Source: Acidobacteriota bacterium (GTDB taxonomy: Bacteria; Acidobacteriota; Terriglobia; Terriglobales; Acidobacteriaceae). Taken from it: a stretch of 34,859 nt of DNA. Of this stretch, positions 7,190 through 14,441 are shown one piece after another; the stretch's first letter is position 1, and the number at the start of each line of letters is the position of its first letter. Position numbers and translations under genes: made by a program. Under the pieces are notes generated by a model. The model had not been told where the DNA came from. It saw only the letters and a program-made list of their open reading frames with translations, and searched no databases. The stretch is taken from NCBI GenBank assembly GCA_021846945.1, contig JAJZVZ010000037.1, forward strand, positions 1-34,859. Direction: 5' to 3'.

Positions 7190-8233
7190 ATGGCTACGAC
7201 AATGCAGGCCGCAATCCTCCACGGCCGTGAAGATGTTCGCATCGAACAGGTCCCGGTCCCGGAAGCCGCGCCCGGCGAGCTGGTTCTGCGTGTGGACGCC
7301 GCTCTTACCTGCGGAACGGACTTGAAGGTTTTTCGCCGCGGCTACCATGCGCGCATGATTGTGCCGCCGGCGCTCTTCGGACACGAACTGGCTGGAACCG
7401 TGGTCGAGGCAGGCGCGGGCGTTCGGGAATTTGCTCCAGGAGACCGCGTGGTGGCGCTTAACTCTGCGCCCTGCGGCGAGTGTTTCTATTGCGCGCGCGG
7501 TCAGGAAAATCTCTGCGACGACCTGCTCTTCAACAACGGCGCTTATGCCGAGTTCATTCGCATTCCGGCCCGCATCGTAGCCAAAAACACCCTGCGCATT
7601 CCCAGCAGCGTACCGCTGGAGCACGCCGCGCTCACTGAGCCGCTAGCCTGCGCGGTGCACGGCTTTGAAGATTCGCGCCCGCAGCCGGGTGACACGATAG
7701 CCGTTATCGGCGGTGGTCCGCTGGGCCTGATGATTCTGCATGTGGCCGCGCTGGCTGGCCACAAGGTTATCGCCATCGTCAGGCACGACGGCCAGGTGGA
7801 AGCAGCACGGCAATTGGGAGCAGCGCACGTCGTGCAGGCTTCTACGATCCGCAAGGCCATCCGCGACACCCGTGCGCTGACGCCAACCGGCAGGGGTGTG
7901 GATATCGCGATCGAAGCGGTAGGTACGCCGGAAACCTGGCAGGAGGCGGTCGAACTTGTCCGCAAGGGCGGCACGGTGAACTTCTTCGGCGGATGCGCCC
8001 TCGGAACGCATGTCAACATCGACACCAATCGCGTCCACTATAGCGGCATCACCCTGCGCGCCACGTTCCACCACACCCCGGCGATTTGCCGCAAAGCCTT
8101 CAACCTTATTTGCGGCGGGCGCTTCCAGGCGGGAGCCTTCATTACCGGTCGCGCTCACCTCTACGAACTCAACCGCGTTTTTCAAACGCTGATGAACCGC
8201 TCCAGCGAGATCAAGACCGCCATCGTGCCCTGA
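7190..8233 (+). CDS. Zinc-dependent MDR alcohol/polyol dehydrogenase 2 in hopanoid operon
   Basis: This second medium-chain dehydrogenase has 347 residues and is clearly related to the gene before it but well diverged. It keeps C41 and G64-H65-E66 for catalytic zinc, the structural zinc cysteines C95, C98, C101 and C109, E150, and the nucleotide motif GGGPLG (174-179). The strand-2 end reads IVRHD, with Arg198 where dehydrogenase 1 has Asp, which suggests NADP(H) or looser cofactor choice. The start ATG 7190 has an excellent ribosome site AGGAGGG (7178-7184), overlapping the upstream stop. The pair may act in sequence, or as a heteromer, on the C35 side chain. That they act on hopanoids is inferred from operon position, not from sequence. 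Confidence 0.8.
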   Translation: MATTMQAAILHGREDVRIEQVPVPEAAPGELVLRVDAALTCGTDLKVFRRGYHARMIVPPALFGHELAGTVVEAGAGVREFAPGDRVVALNSAPCGECFYCARGQENLCDDLLFNNGAYAEFIRIPARIVAKNTLRIPSSVPLEHAALTEPLACAVHGFEDSRPQPGDTIAVIGGGPLGLMILHVAALAGHKVIAIVRHDGQVEAARQLGAAHVVQASTIRKAIRDTRALTPTGRGVDIAIEAVGTPETWQEAVELVRKGGTVNFFGGCALGTHVNIDTNRVHYSGITLRATFHHTPAICRKAFNLICGGRFQAGAFITGRAHLYELNRVFQTLMNRSSEIKTAIVP

Positions 8234-8520
8234 AGGCAGGTTCTATCACCGAGTCCTCCTGAAGGGCGTGGGCTTCAGAGGTTGCGGAAGAACGCTGAAC
8301 AGCAGGCGAATTGAGATCGACGCTTTCGGTAGGGGCTAATGCCCGGTTCTTGTCTTGTTGCATTTGCGGCGCGACTGAAGTCGTGTCCTGTTACAGGACT
8401 CTGACCGTGCCGAGTTTTTTCCGCAGCCGCTTCAGCCCGTACATCGGTGAAATAATATCGGTTGGGGACTTTGTCCCTGAGGAATGCCGGGCTTCGAGAG
8501 AGCCGCCCGGCGGAGACCCA
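8234..8520 (+). repeat. cluster of short palindromic (REP-like) elements upstream of hpnC
   Basis: This 287-nt spacer interrupts an otherwise tight operon and holds no convincing gene. It contains five hairpin-type palindromes: CTGAAG/CTTCAG (8259-8264, 8273-8278) with an outer CCT/AGG, GGGC-TAAT-GCCC (8333-8344), CGACT-GA-AGTCG (8372-8383), GTCCTG-TTA-CAGGAC (8385-8399) and GGGAC-TTT-GTCCC (8465-8477). Similar interspersed palindromes are, from memory, common between genes in acidobacteria; no search was done. No terminator-type T-run follows any of them. The hpnC ribosome site GGCGGAG lies at its end. Confidence 0.55.
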
Positions 8521-9507
8521 ATGACCGCGACCGCAGCGCACCAACCGGATAACGAGACTCTCCTCGCCCGAGGCTGGGCCGCGCTGCCTGCTGAATATCG
8601 CATTCCCGAAGTTGCGCCTACGCTTGAAGAAGCCCGCACCTATTGCCAACGCCTGGCCGAGTCGCATTACGAGAACTTTCACGTCGCCACGTGGTTTCTC
8701 CCGCGGTCACTGCGCCCGCACTTTCACGCCATCTACGCTTACTGCCGTATCTCGGACGATCTTGGTGACGAGGTAGGCGACAAGGCTCAGGCACTGGCGC
8801 TGCTGCACCAGTGGGGCCACGAGCTAGACGCCTGCTACGAGGGCCGCGCGCGCCATCCGGTCTTTGTCGCGCTGCATGAGACCATTCGCGCCTGCTCTAT
8901 TCCCAAGGAGACTTTTGCCGATCTGCTTACGGCCTTTCGCCAGGATCAGATCATCACCCGCTACGCCTCGATGCAGGACGTGCTCGGATATTGCCGCTAT
9001 TCGGCCAATCCCGTGGGCCGCCTCGTGCTCTACGCCTGCGGCGAACAAAGCGAAGAGAAGTTTCAACTCTCTGACGCCACCTGCTCCGCGCTGCAACTGG
9101 CCAACTTCTGGCAGGACGTGCGCGTGGATTTCGCCAAGGGCCGGGTTTATCTACCACTGGACGACATGCGGCGCTTCGGCGTGACCGAGGCGAACATCGC
9201 CGCCGGTGAGGCTACACCGGAGTTCCGCGCTCTGCTGCGGCACGAAGTGGATTATGCACGCTCGCTCTTTGAGCAGGGCCTTCCGCTCATCGGCATGGTG
9301 AGCCGCGAACTGGCCGTGGATCTGGATCTCTTTAGCCGTGGCGGGCTTGAGATTCTACGCGCCATCGAGCGCCAGGATTATGACGTGCTCAGCGCCCGCC
9401 CGGCCATCTCAAACCGGACCAAGCTTGCCCTTGCTTTGCGTGCTTTGGGCGGCAAGGCACTGCCGTTTTTGCGTCTCGGAGCGCGACCCGCAAGGAAGGC
9501 TGCTTGA
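8521..9507 (+). CDS. hpnC: Squalene-synthesis protein HpnC (hydroxysqualene synthase)
   Basis: HpnC belongs to the trans-isoprenyl diphosphate synthase (squalene/phytoene synthase) family. In the known three-enzyme route HpnD makes presqualene diphosphate from two farnesyl diphosphates, HpnC converts it to hydroxysqualene and HpnE reduces that to squalene. The 328 residues show the first Asp-rich motif in YAYCRISDDLGDE (D79, D80, D83) and the second in NFWQDVRVDFAKGRVYLP (D199, D203). The start ATG 8521 follows GGCGGAG; upstream in-frame sequence lies in palindromic spacer DNA and is not counted. The stop overlaps the hpnD start as TTGA (9504-9507). Confidence 0.92.
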   Translation: MTATAAHQPDNETLLARGWAALPAEYRIPEVAPTLEEARTYCQRLAESHYENFHVATWFLPRSLRPHFHAIYAYCRISDDLGDEVGDKAQALALLHQWGHELDACYEGRARHPVFVALHETIRACSIPKETFADLLTAFRQDQIITRYASMQDVLGYCRYSANPVGRLVLYACGEQSEEKFQLSDATCSALQLANFWQDVRVDFAKGRVYLPLDDMRRFGVTEANIAAGEATPEFRALLRHEVDYARSLFEQGLPLIGMVSRELAVDLDLFSRGGLEILRAIERQDYDVLSARPAISNRTKLALALRALGGKALPFLRLGARPARKAA

Positions 9508-10436
9508 CGCAAGAGAACCCAACCGACGGACCAACCCTGGACCGGGCATACGCGGTGTGCCGGGCCACGGCGCGGCGTGAAGCGAAGAATTTCTACTACG
9601 CCTTTCTTGCGCTGCCGGCGCCGCGCCGCAATGCCATCTGCGCGATCTACGCTTTTATGCGCCACGCCGATGACCTGGCTGACGACGAAAGCCTTTCACG
9701 CGATGAGCGGCGCCGCCGCATCGACGCATGGCTGGCCGAGTGGCGTAGTGTATGCCGGAACCCCAGGACAGCCATCGCCTCGTCCGACCCCGTCTTCCTG
9801 GCCGTCCGCGACACGGTTGCGCGGTTCACTATTCCGCTCAGCCTGCTGGATGAGCTGGTGGAGGGCGTCACCATGGACCTGCGCCAGGTCGCAACCAATG
9901 CGCCGGACACCTACACCACCTTCGACGATCTCTACCGCTACTGCTATCTCGTAGCGTCAGTGGTTGGCCTGGTCTGCATACGCATCTTCGGCTATACCGA
10001 TCCGGCCGCCGAAAAACTGGCCGAAGAGACGGGCATCGCTTTCCAGCTCACGAATATCCTGCGCGACGTGGCCGAAGACGCCGCCCGCAATCGCGTTTAT
10101 CTGCCGCTCGAAGACCTCGCTGCCCACAACGTTTCGCTGGATTCTCTGCTCCACCGCGCGCCCGGCGCGCCACCCACGGCCAATGAGCGCACTCTGCTGG
10201 AGGAGATCGCGCATCGCGCGGAAGACTACTACCAGTCCGCGCACAAGCTGCTTCCGCTCATCGACCGCGAGAGCCGGCCGGCGCTGCGAGTGCTGGTTTC
10301 CATCTATCACGGCCTGCTCATGCGCATCCGGCGAGCGGACTACGATGTCTTTTCGCGCCGCGCCAGCGTGCCACTGGCGCAAAAGCTCGCTATTCTGGCC
10401 GTGGGCCTTGCGCGCATGGCGCTGGCACGGCTGTGA
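9504..10436 (+). CDS. hpnD: Presqualene diphosphate synthase HpnD
   Basis: HpnD condenses two farnesyl diphosphates to presqualene diphosphate. The 310 residues contain the family signatures: FYYAFLALPAPRRNAICAIYA, the Asp-rich motif HADDLADDE (D56, D57, D60, D61) and the second motif LTNILRDVAEDAARNRVYLP (D188, D192). The start is TTG at 9504, supported by AAGGAAGG (9492-9499) and the 4-nt overlap with the hpnC stop. Both HpnC and HpnD keep their metal-binding Asp residues, so neither appears degraded. hpnE follows after 27 nt. Confidence 0.93.
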   Translation: MTQENPTDGPTLDRAYAVCRATARREAKNFYYAFLALPAPRRNAICAIYAFMRHADDLADDESLSRDERRRRIDAWLAEWRSVCRNPRTAIASSDPVFLAVRDTVARFTIPLSLLDELVEGVTMDLRQVATNAPDTYTTFDDLYRYCYLVASVVGLVCIRIFGYTDPAAEKLAEETGIAFQLTNILRDVAEDAARNRVYLPLEDLAAHNVSLDSLLHRAPGAPPTANERTLLEEIAHRAEDYYQSAHKLLPLIDRESRPALRVLVSIYHGLLMRIRRADYDVFSRRASVPLAQKLAILAVGLARMALARL

Positions 10437-10463
10437 GGTTGGGCGGTCGCGCATCGACCAAAG

Positions 10464-11933
10464 GTGAATGACAGATTGAATGGTGGGAGCCAGAGTTCGC
10501 AACAGACCGTCACCGTTCTCGGCGGCGGGGTTGCCGGCATGAGCGCGGCCTGTGCGCTGGCCGAGGCCGGCTTTCGCGTGCATCTCGTCGAGCGACGCGG
10601 TTATCTCGGCGGCAGGGCCAGCTCCTATCTGCACCCGGGCGTCAATGAAGTCATCGACAACTGCCAGCATGTCCTCTTCGGCTGCTGCACCAACCTCATC
10701 GGCTTCTACCGCCGCATCGGCGTGGCGGACCGCATTCACTGGACCGGCGAGATGACCATGATCGAGCCCGGAGGCCGCCGCACGCGCCTCGGTCCTTCGT
10801 GGTTGCCCGCGCCTCTCCACGGCATTCCCAGGCTGCTCTCAGCGCATGCCTTCACGCTGGCCGACAAGCTTGCGCTCGCCCGCGCCTTCAGCGCGCTTCT
10901 GCGTCCGATTCCAATCGACACAACGGAAAATCTTGGCGCGTGGCTCCGGCGCAATGGCCAGACGCATGGCGCCATCGAGCGCTTCTGGCGGCTGGTCATC
11001 GCCAGCGCCCTTAATGCCGACCTCGACACGATCGCGCTGCCCTATGCCGCCAAAGTGATCCGTGAGCTGTTCATGAACTCGGCCGAAGCGGGCAGCATGG
11101 GCATGAGCACTGTGCCGCTGAGCGAGCTCTACGCCGGCGCTGAGCAGTTCCTCAACCAACGAGGATCAGAGGTTGTCTACAACGCCAATGCCGAATCCGC
11201 GCAGTGGAACGAGCAGAGCCGACAATGGACGCTGGTTACGCGCAGAGGTGAGTTGCTCTCGGATTTTCTCGTGCCGGCGCTGCCCTTCGAGGCCACTGGA
11301 AAGCTATTGCCGCGCCTGCCGCCCGCCGAGGGTGCCGATGCGCTGATGGGGCAGATCCGGAAGCACGAGCACTGGCCCATCTGCAGCGTGCATCTCTGGT
11401 TCGACCGCGAGATTACGGACCTGGAGCATGCCGTGCTGCTCGACCGCGAGATTCACTGGATGTATAACAAGAGCCGGCTGCAATCGTGGCGCAAGCTGAA
11501 GGGCAGTTATCTGGAGTTGGTCATCAGCGCTTCACGAACCTTTGCCGCGCGCAGCCGCGAAGAGGCCATCGCGCAGGCGCTTTCCGAGCTGGCCGAGTTT
11601 TTTCCGCGCGTCAAAGATGCGACGCTCGAAAAGGCTGCGCTCATCAAGGAAGTTCGCGCTACCTTCGGCGTCCCCCCCGGCATTGATGCCGCCCGCCCGC
11701 ATGCGGTAACTCCGTGGCCGAATCTGTTTCTGGCCGGCGACTGGACGGCCACCGGCTGGCCCTCCACCATGGAGAGCGCGGCCCGCTCGGGCCATCTTGC
11801 GGCTGAAGTTGTCTGCGCGCAGACCGGCGCTCCGCGCGCAATCCTCAGCCCGGATATGAAGCCGCGTGGCTTGATGCGGCTGGTAAAGACAAGCGTCCAA
11901 CACAACTCCACATCTCATCACGCCCAGAGATGA
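10464..11933 (+). CDS. hpnE: Squalene-forming FAD-dependent desaturase-like reductase HpnE
   Basis: HpnE is an FAD-dependent amine-oxidase/phytoene-desaturase-fold enzyme that reduces hydroxysqualene to squalene. The 489 residues begin with VTVLGGGVAGMSAACALAE (the dinucleotide-binding GGGVAG is at 20-25) and the ER pair 43-44, followed by GGRASS (49-54). Near the C-terminus LFLAGDWTATGWPSTMESA matches the second FAD-contact motif. The start is GTG 10464; no ATG lies before the FAD motif, and AAAGG just upstream can serve as a weak ribosome site. It is the last gene of the plus-strand hopanoid operon and converges on the DMT pair, with 39 nt between stops. Confidence 0.92.
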   Translation: MNDRLNGGSQSSQQTVTVLGGGVAGMSAACALAEAGFRVHLVERRGYLGGRASSYLHPGVNEVIDNCQHVLFGCCTNLIGFYRRIGVADRIHWTGEMTMIEPGGRRTRLGPSWLPAPLHGIPRLLSAHAFTLADKLALARAFSALLRPIPIDTTENLGAWLRRNGQTHGAIERFWRLVIASALNADLDTIALPYAAKVIRELFMNSAEAGSMGMSTVPLSELYAGAEQFLNQRGSEVVYNANAESAQWNEQSRQWTLVTRRGELLSDFLVPALPFEATGKLLPRLPPAEGADALMGQIRKHEHWPICSVHLWFDREITDLEHAVLLDREIHWMYNKSRLQSWRKLKGSYLELVISASRTFAARSREEAIAQALSELAEFFPRVKDATLEKAALIKEVRATFGVPPGIDAARPHAVTPWPNLFLAGDWTATGWPSTMESAARSGHLAAEVVCAQTGAPRAILSPDMKPRGLMRLVKTSVQHNSTSHHAQR

Positions 11934-11935
11934 GA
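11913..11935 (+). terminator. possible hairpin at the end of hpnE
   Basis: TCTCATC (11913-11919) pairs perfectly with GATGAGA (11929-11935) across a 9-nt loop and overlaps the hpnE stop. The stem is only 7 bp and A/T-rich, and no real T-run follows. It is at best a weak end-of-operon structure between convergent genes. Confidence 0.25.
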
Positions 11936-11972
11936 CTGCCAGCGGAAAGCGGATAGCTGATAGCTGCCTTTC

Positions 11973-12380
11973 TCAGTGCGCCAGCAGATATACGCCGATG
12001 CAGACGAGAAAGGCCGCCGTCCATCGCCGATGATCGACATTCTCTTTGAGAAAGAATTTTCCAGCAATGGCGTTTGTGACGAGCGTCAGTGAAGCAGAGG
12101 CCGGTGCCACCAGGCTCAGGTCCAGATGATTCAAGGCAAAGAGCAGCGAGAAGAAGGCCAGCGTTAGAAAGCTCACTCCGGCAAAGAAGAGCGGGCAGGT
12201 GAGGACAGCGCGGATCGCGCCTTTCATCCCGGCGCGCGCCCGAATCTCGTCGAGGTCGCCGATGGACTTCATGGCTGCGGCGATCAGCACTTCGCCGGCG
12301 GTCGAGCTGAGCACCACCGCCGCGATCATCGCGGCAGCAGACCATGGTCCGGGATGCGAGGCAGGGAAGGGAAGAGTCAT
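11973..12380 (-). CDS. Half-size DMT/EamA-type membrane protein B (lipid flippase-like)
   Basis: The 135 residues contain four predicted membrane spans (about 15-38, 58-78, 84-106 and 119-134) and end in YLLAH. The span order, the short basic loop KFFLKENVDHRRW and the final FLVCIGVYLL match the half-size drug/metabolite transporter fold (SMR or single EamA domain). It overlaps the upstream DMT gene as ATGA (12377-12380), so the two are probably co-translated and form a heterodimer. The ArnE/ArnF pair, which moves undecaprenyl-linked aminoarabinose, has this arrangement. Because it lies next to hpnE and hpnJ, a role in moving hopanoids or their carriers is possible but not shown. The substrate is unknown. 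Confidence 0.65.
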   Translation of the reverse strand: MTLPFPASHPGPWSAAAMIAAVVLSSTAGEVLIAAAMKSIGDLDEIRARAGMKGAIRAVLTCPLFFAGVSFLTLAFFSLLFALNHLDLSLVAPASASLTLVTNAIAGKFFLKENVDHRRWTAAFLVCIGVYLLAH

Positions 12381-12829
12381 CGCGGCAGCGCCTCCTCGAT
12401 TTCGACCGGAGATTTCTTTGTGTTGGCATCGGCCGGGCGCTCGGTCAATGGCGGTCCTTGGGCCACGAAGCCGACACCTACAGTGATCAGCACGATCCCT
12501 GCCCAGCGCTCCAGCGAGATGGCTTCGCGGAGCCAGAAGCGCGAGAGCAGCGCCACAATCACGTTGCCGAAGGCCGTGGCAGGCAGGACAAAAGTGAGAT
12601 CGGCCCACGAGAGCGCCGTCAGATAGCTGGCGAAAAAGCCGATGAGCAGCGCGATGCCCAGAGCAATCCAAGGGGTAAAGACAGCGGCAATGAGCGTGCC
12701 CGGAGCGGCCAGCGAAATGTGCGGCATGTGGGTCATGCCACGCGAAAGGCAGGTATCGCCCAGAGGAGCGCACACGGCAACCAGTGTGAGGATCATGTAT
12801 TGCCGCGGCGAAAGTTTGTGATGCGCCAT
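12377..12829 (-). CDS. Half-size DMT/EamA-type membrane protein A (lipid flippase-like)
   Basis: The 150 residues contain four predicted spans (about 11-30, 40-66, 74-96 and 104-124), followed by a hydrophilic tail rich in Pro, Glu and Lys. ADLTFVLPATAFGNVIVALLSRFWLREAI is the typical half-EamA helix 3 region with the Arg/Glu-containing loop. The start ATG at 12829 is the first plausible one. It ends inside the start of DMT protein B. Two different adjacent half-size subunits suggest a dual-topology heterodimer like ArnE/ArnF or paired SMR proteins. It follows hpnJ by 90 nt, but a terminator-like hairpin sits between them. Confidence 0.65.
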   Translation of the reverse strand: MAHHKLSPRQYMILTLVAVCAPLGDTCLSRGMTHMPHISLAAPGTLIAAVFTPWIALGIALLIGFFASYLTALSWADLTFVLPATAFGNVIVALLSRFWLREAISLERWAGIVLITVGVGFVAQGPPLTERPADANTKKSPVEIEEALPR

Positions 12830-12861
12830 CCGAGTGTTTGTGTTCCTGGTTGCGGGGCCCT

Positions 12862-12897
12862 AAAGAAACGGAGGGCGGACGCGATGGCGCCGCCCTC
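12862..12897 (-). terminator. intrinsic terminator or attenuator after hpnJ
   Basis: Read on the minus strand, GAGGGCGG (12897-12890) pairs perfectly with CCGCCCTC (12878-12871) across an 11-nt loop. CGTTTCTTTA follows (12870-12861). The GC-rich 8-bp stem plus an imperfect T-run is typical of a partial intrinsic terminator. It would reduce read-through from hpnJ into the DMT pair. Confidence 0.5.
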
Positions 12898-12919
12898 GAT
12901 TGGGTTGGTGATGGCTGCT

Positions 12920-14386
12920 TTAAGCGCCGGCGCCCGCTTCTGCCTGATGACTGCGCGCCGCCTTCACCATCTTGTTCCGCTGCGAGCGCAATTTCAAGTA
13001 GGACTTGGCCTCGACATAGAGCCGGGGCACGTCGCGATTCACGATTGCCTTCCACACGACTCGGAAGGCCGCCTTGGGCCGGAAGTAGTACTCGTCGTAG
13101 AAGCGGTGGACCATTTCCATTACGTAGTCTGTGGGCAGGCCTGGGTACTCGATGTGCGCCATCTGGTGGCCGCCGCCGTCTTCCATGCGCTCGTTGGTGA
13201 TGAAGCCATTGGCCTTGGCAAATTCGTGAAACTCGGTACCTGGATAGGCATGTGCGATCGATACCTGGATGGTTTCCACGTCGAGCGACTTGGCAAAGTT
13301 GATCGTATTGCGGATCGACTCCTTGGTTTCGCCCGGCAATCCCAGGATGAAGTCGCCGTGAATCACCAGGCCCAGGTCATGGCAGTCCTTGGCGAAGGCG
13401 CGCGCGCGCTCTACGGTGGCGCCTTTCTTGATGTTCTTGAGAATCTGCGGATCGCCCGACTCAAAGCCCACGATGAGCAGCCGGCAACCGGCGTCTTTCA
13501 TGGCCTTCAGCGTCTCGTGGTCGGTGGTTACACGCGAAGTGCAGCTCCATGTCAGACCCAGCGGCTTCAACTTTTCGCACAGCTCGATGGTCCGCGCCTT
13601 CTGGATGTTGAAGGTGTCGTCGTCGAAGAAAAACTCCTTCACAAACGGAAAGTTTTCCTTCGCCCAGGCCATCTCCGCGGCCACATCGTCCGTGGAGCGC
13701 TTGCGCCACGCATGCCCGCTCAACGTCTGCGGCCACAGGCAGAAGGTGCACTGTGCCGGGCAGCCACGCGTCGAGTAAAGCGCGATAAACGGATGCAGCA
13801 GGAAGGGCACGTTATAGCGCGTCACGTCCAGGTCGCGCTTGTAAATCTTTGTGGCCCACGGCATCGCGTCCAGGTTCTCCACCTGCGGACGGTCGGGGTT
13901 ATGCAGGATCTTGCCGTCCTTTTTATAGCTGATGCCAAGGATCTCATTGAGCGGCTTGCCCTGAGCAAACTCGACGACCGAGTAGTCGAATTCGCGCCGG
14001 CAGATAAAGTCCAGCGCCGGGCACTCATTCAGGGCACGCTCTGGATCGGTGGTAACCGGCGGGCCGACGAAGGCGATGCGTATCGACGGATGAGCCGCCT
14101 TGATGGCTTCCGCCAGCCGCTGGTCACCCTCCCACCCTACGGTCGAGGTGAATAGCACCAGAAACTCGTAATCCCCGCAAATTCGGATCGTCTCCTCAGC
14201 GGAGACGTGGTGCGGAGGCGCATCCAGCAGCCGCGACCCCTCCAGCATGCCTGCGGGATAGGTAAGCCAAACGGGATACCAGTAGGATTCAATTTCGCGC
14301 GTTGCCGGCCAGCGCGAACTCGCGCCTCCGTCGAAGTTCTCGAACGAGGGCGGGTTGAGGAAAAGGGTCTTCAGGGGCATAGACAT
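12920..14386 (-). CDS. hpnJ: Hopanoid-associated radical SAM enzyme HpnJ
   Basis: HpnJ is a radical SAM protein linked in other bacteria to converting bacteriohopanetetrol glucosamine to the cyclitol ether head group by ring contraction. The 488 residues start with a Rossmann-like N-terminal region of the B12-binding type (about 5-160, MPLKTLFLNPPSFENFDGG). The [4Fe-4S] motif follows in TRGCPAQCTFCLW (C209, C213, C216). Further radical SAM signatures are FFFDDDTFN, GCRLLIVGFESGD and GDFILGLPGET, with YPGTEF near the end. The match to the HpnJ family is strong. The upstream acting genes hpnI and hpnK are not in the window. ATG 14386 is used, ATG 14380 is possible. It begins 55 nt after the TolC-type gene on the same strand. 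Confidence 0.9.
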   Translation of the reverse strand: MSMPLKTLFLNPPSFENFDGGASSRWPATREIESYWYPVWLTYPAGMLEGSRLLDAPPHHVSAEETIRICGDYEFLVLFTSTVGWEGDQRLAEAIKAAHPSIRIAFVGPPVTTDPERALNECPALDFICRREFDYSVVEFAQGKPLNEILGISYKKDGKILHNPDRPQVENLDAMPWATKIYKRDLDVTRYNVPFLLHPFIALYSTRGCPAQCTFCLWPQTLSGHAWRKRSTDDVAAEMAWAKENFPFVKEFFFDDDTFNIQKARTIELCEKLKPLGLTWSCTSRVTTDHETLKAMKDAGCRLLIVGFESGDPQILKNIKKGATVERARAFAKDCHDLGLVIHGDFILGLPGETKESIRNTINFAKSLDVETIQVSIAHAYPGTEFHEFAKANGFITNERMEDGGGHQMAHIEYPGLPTDYVMEMVHRFYDEYYFRPKAAFRVVWKAIVNRDVPRLYVEAKSYLKLRSQRNKMVKAARSHQAEAGAGA

Positions 14387-14441
14387 CCATCATATTTTAC
14401 CATTGAAGCGGTTTTTGAGCGGGCTCTCGTTTCAAACCGAA

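Noticed and set aside
8311-8520. 70-residue extension of HpnC
   Set aside because: The added sequence is translated palindromic spacer DNA; ATG 8521 has a ribosome site.
13039-13055. DMT protein B as part of a 360-residue protein starting near 13055
   Set aside because: The upstream part is out of frame with DMT protein A and has no domain; the ATGA overlap at 12377-12380 marks the true start.
12344-14155. 603-codon open frame on the plus strand
   Set aside because: It is antisense to hpnJ and the DMT genes; hpnJ motifs are unambiguous on the minus strand.
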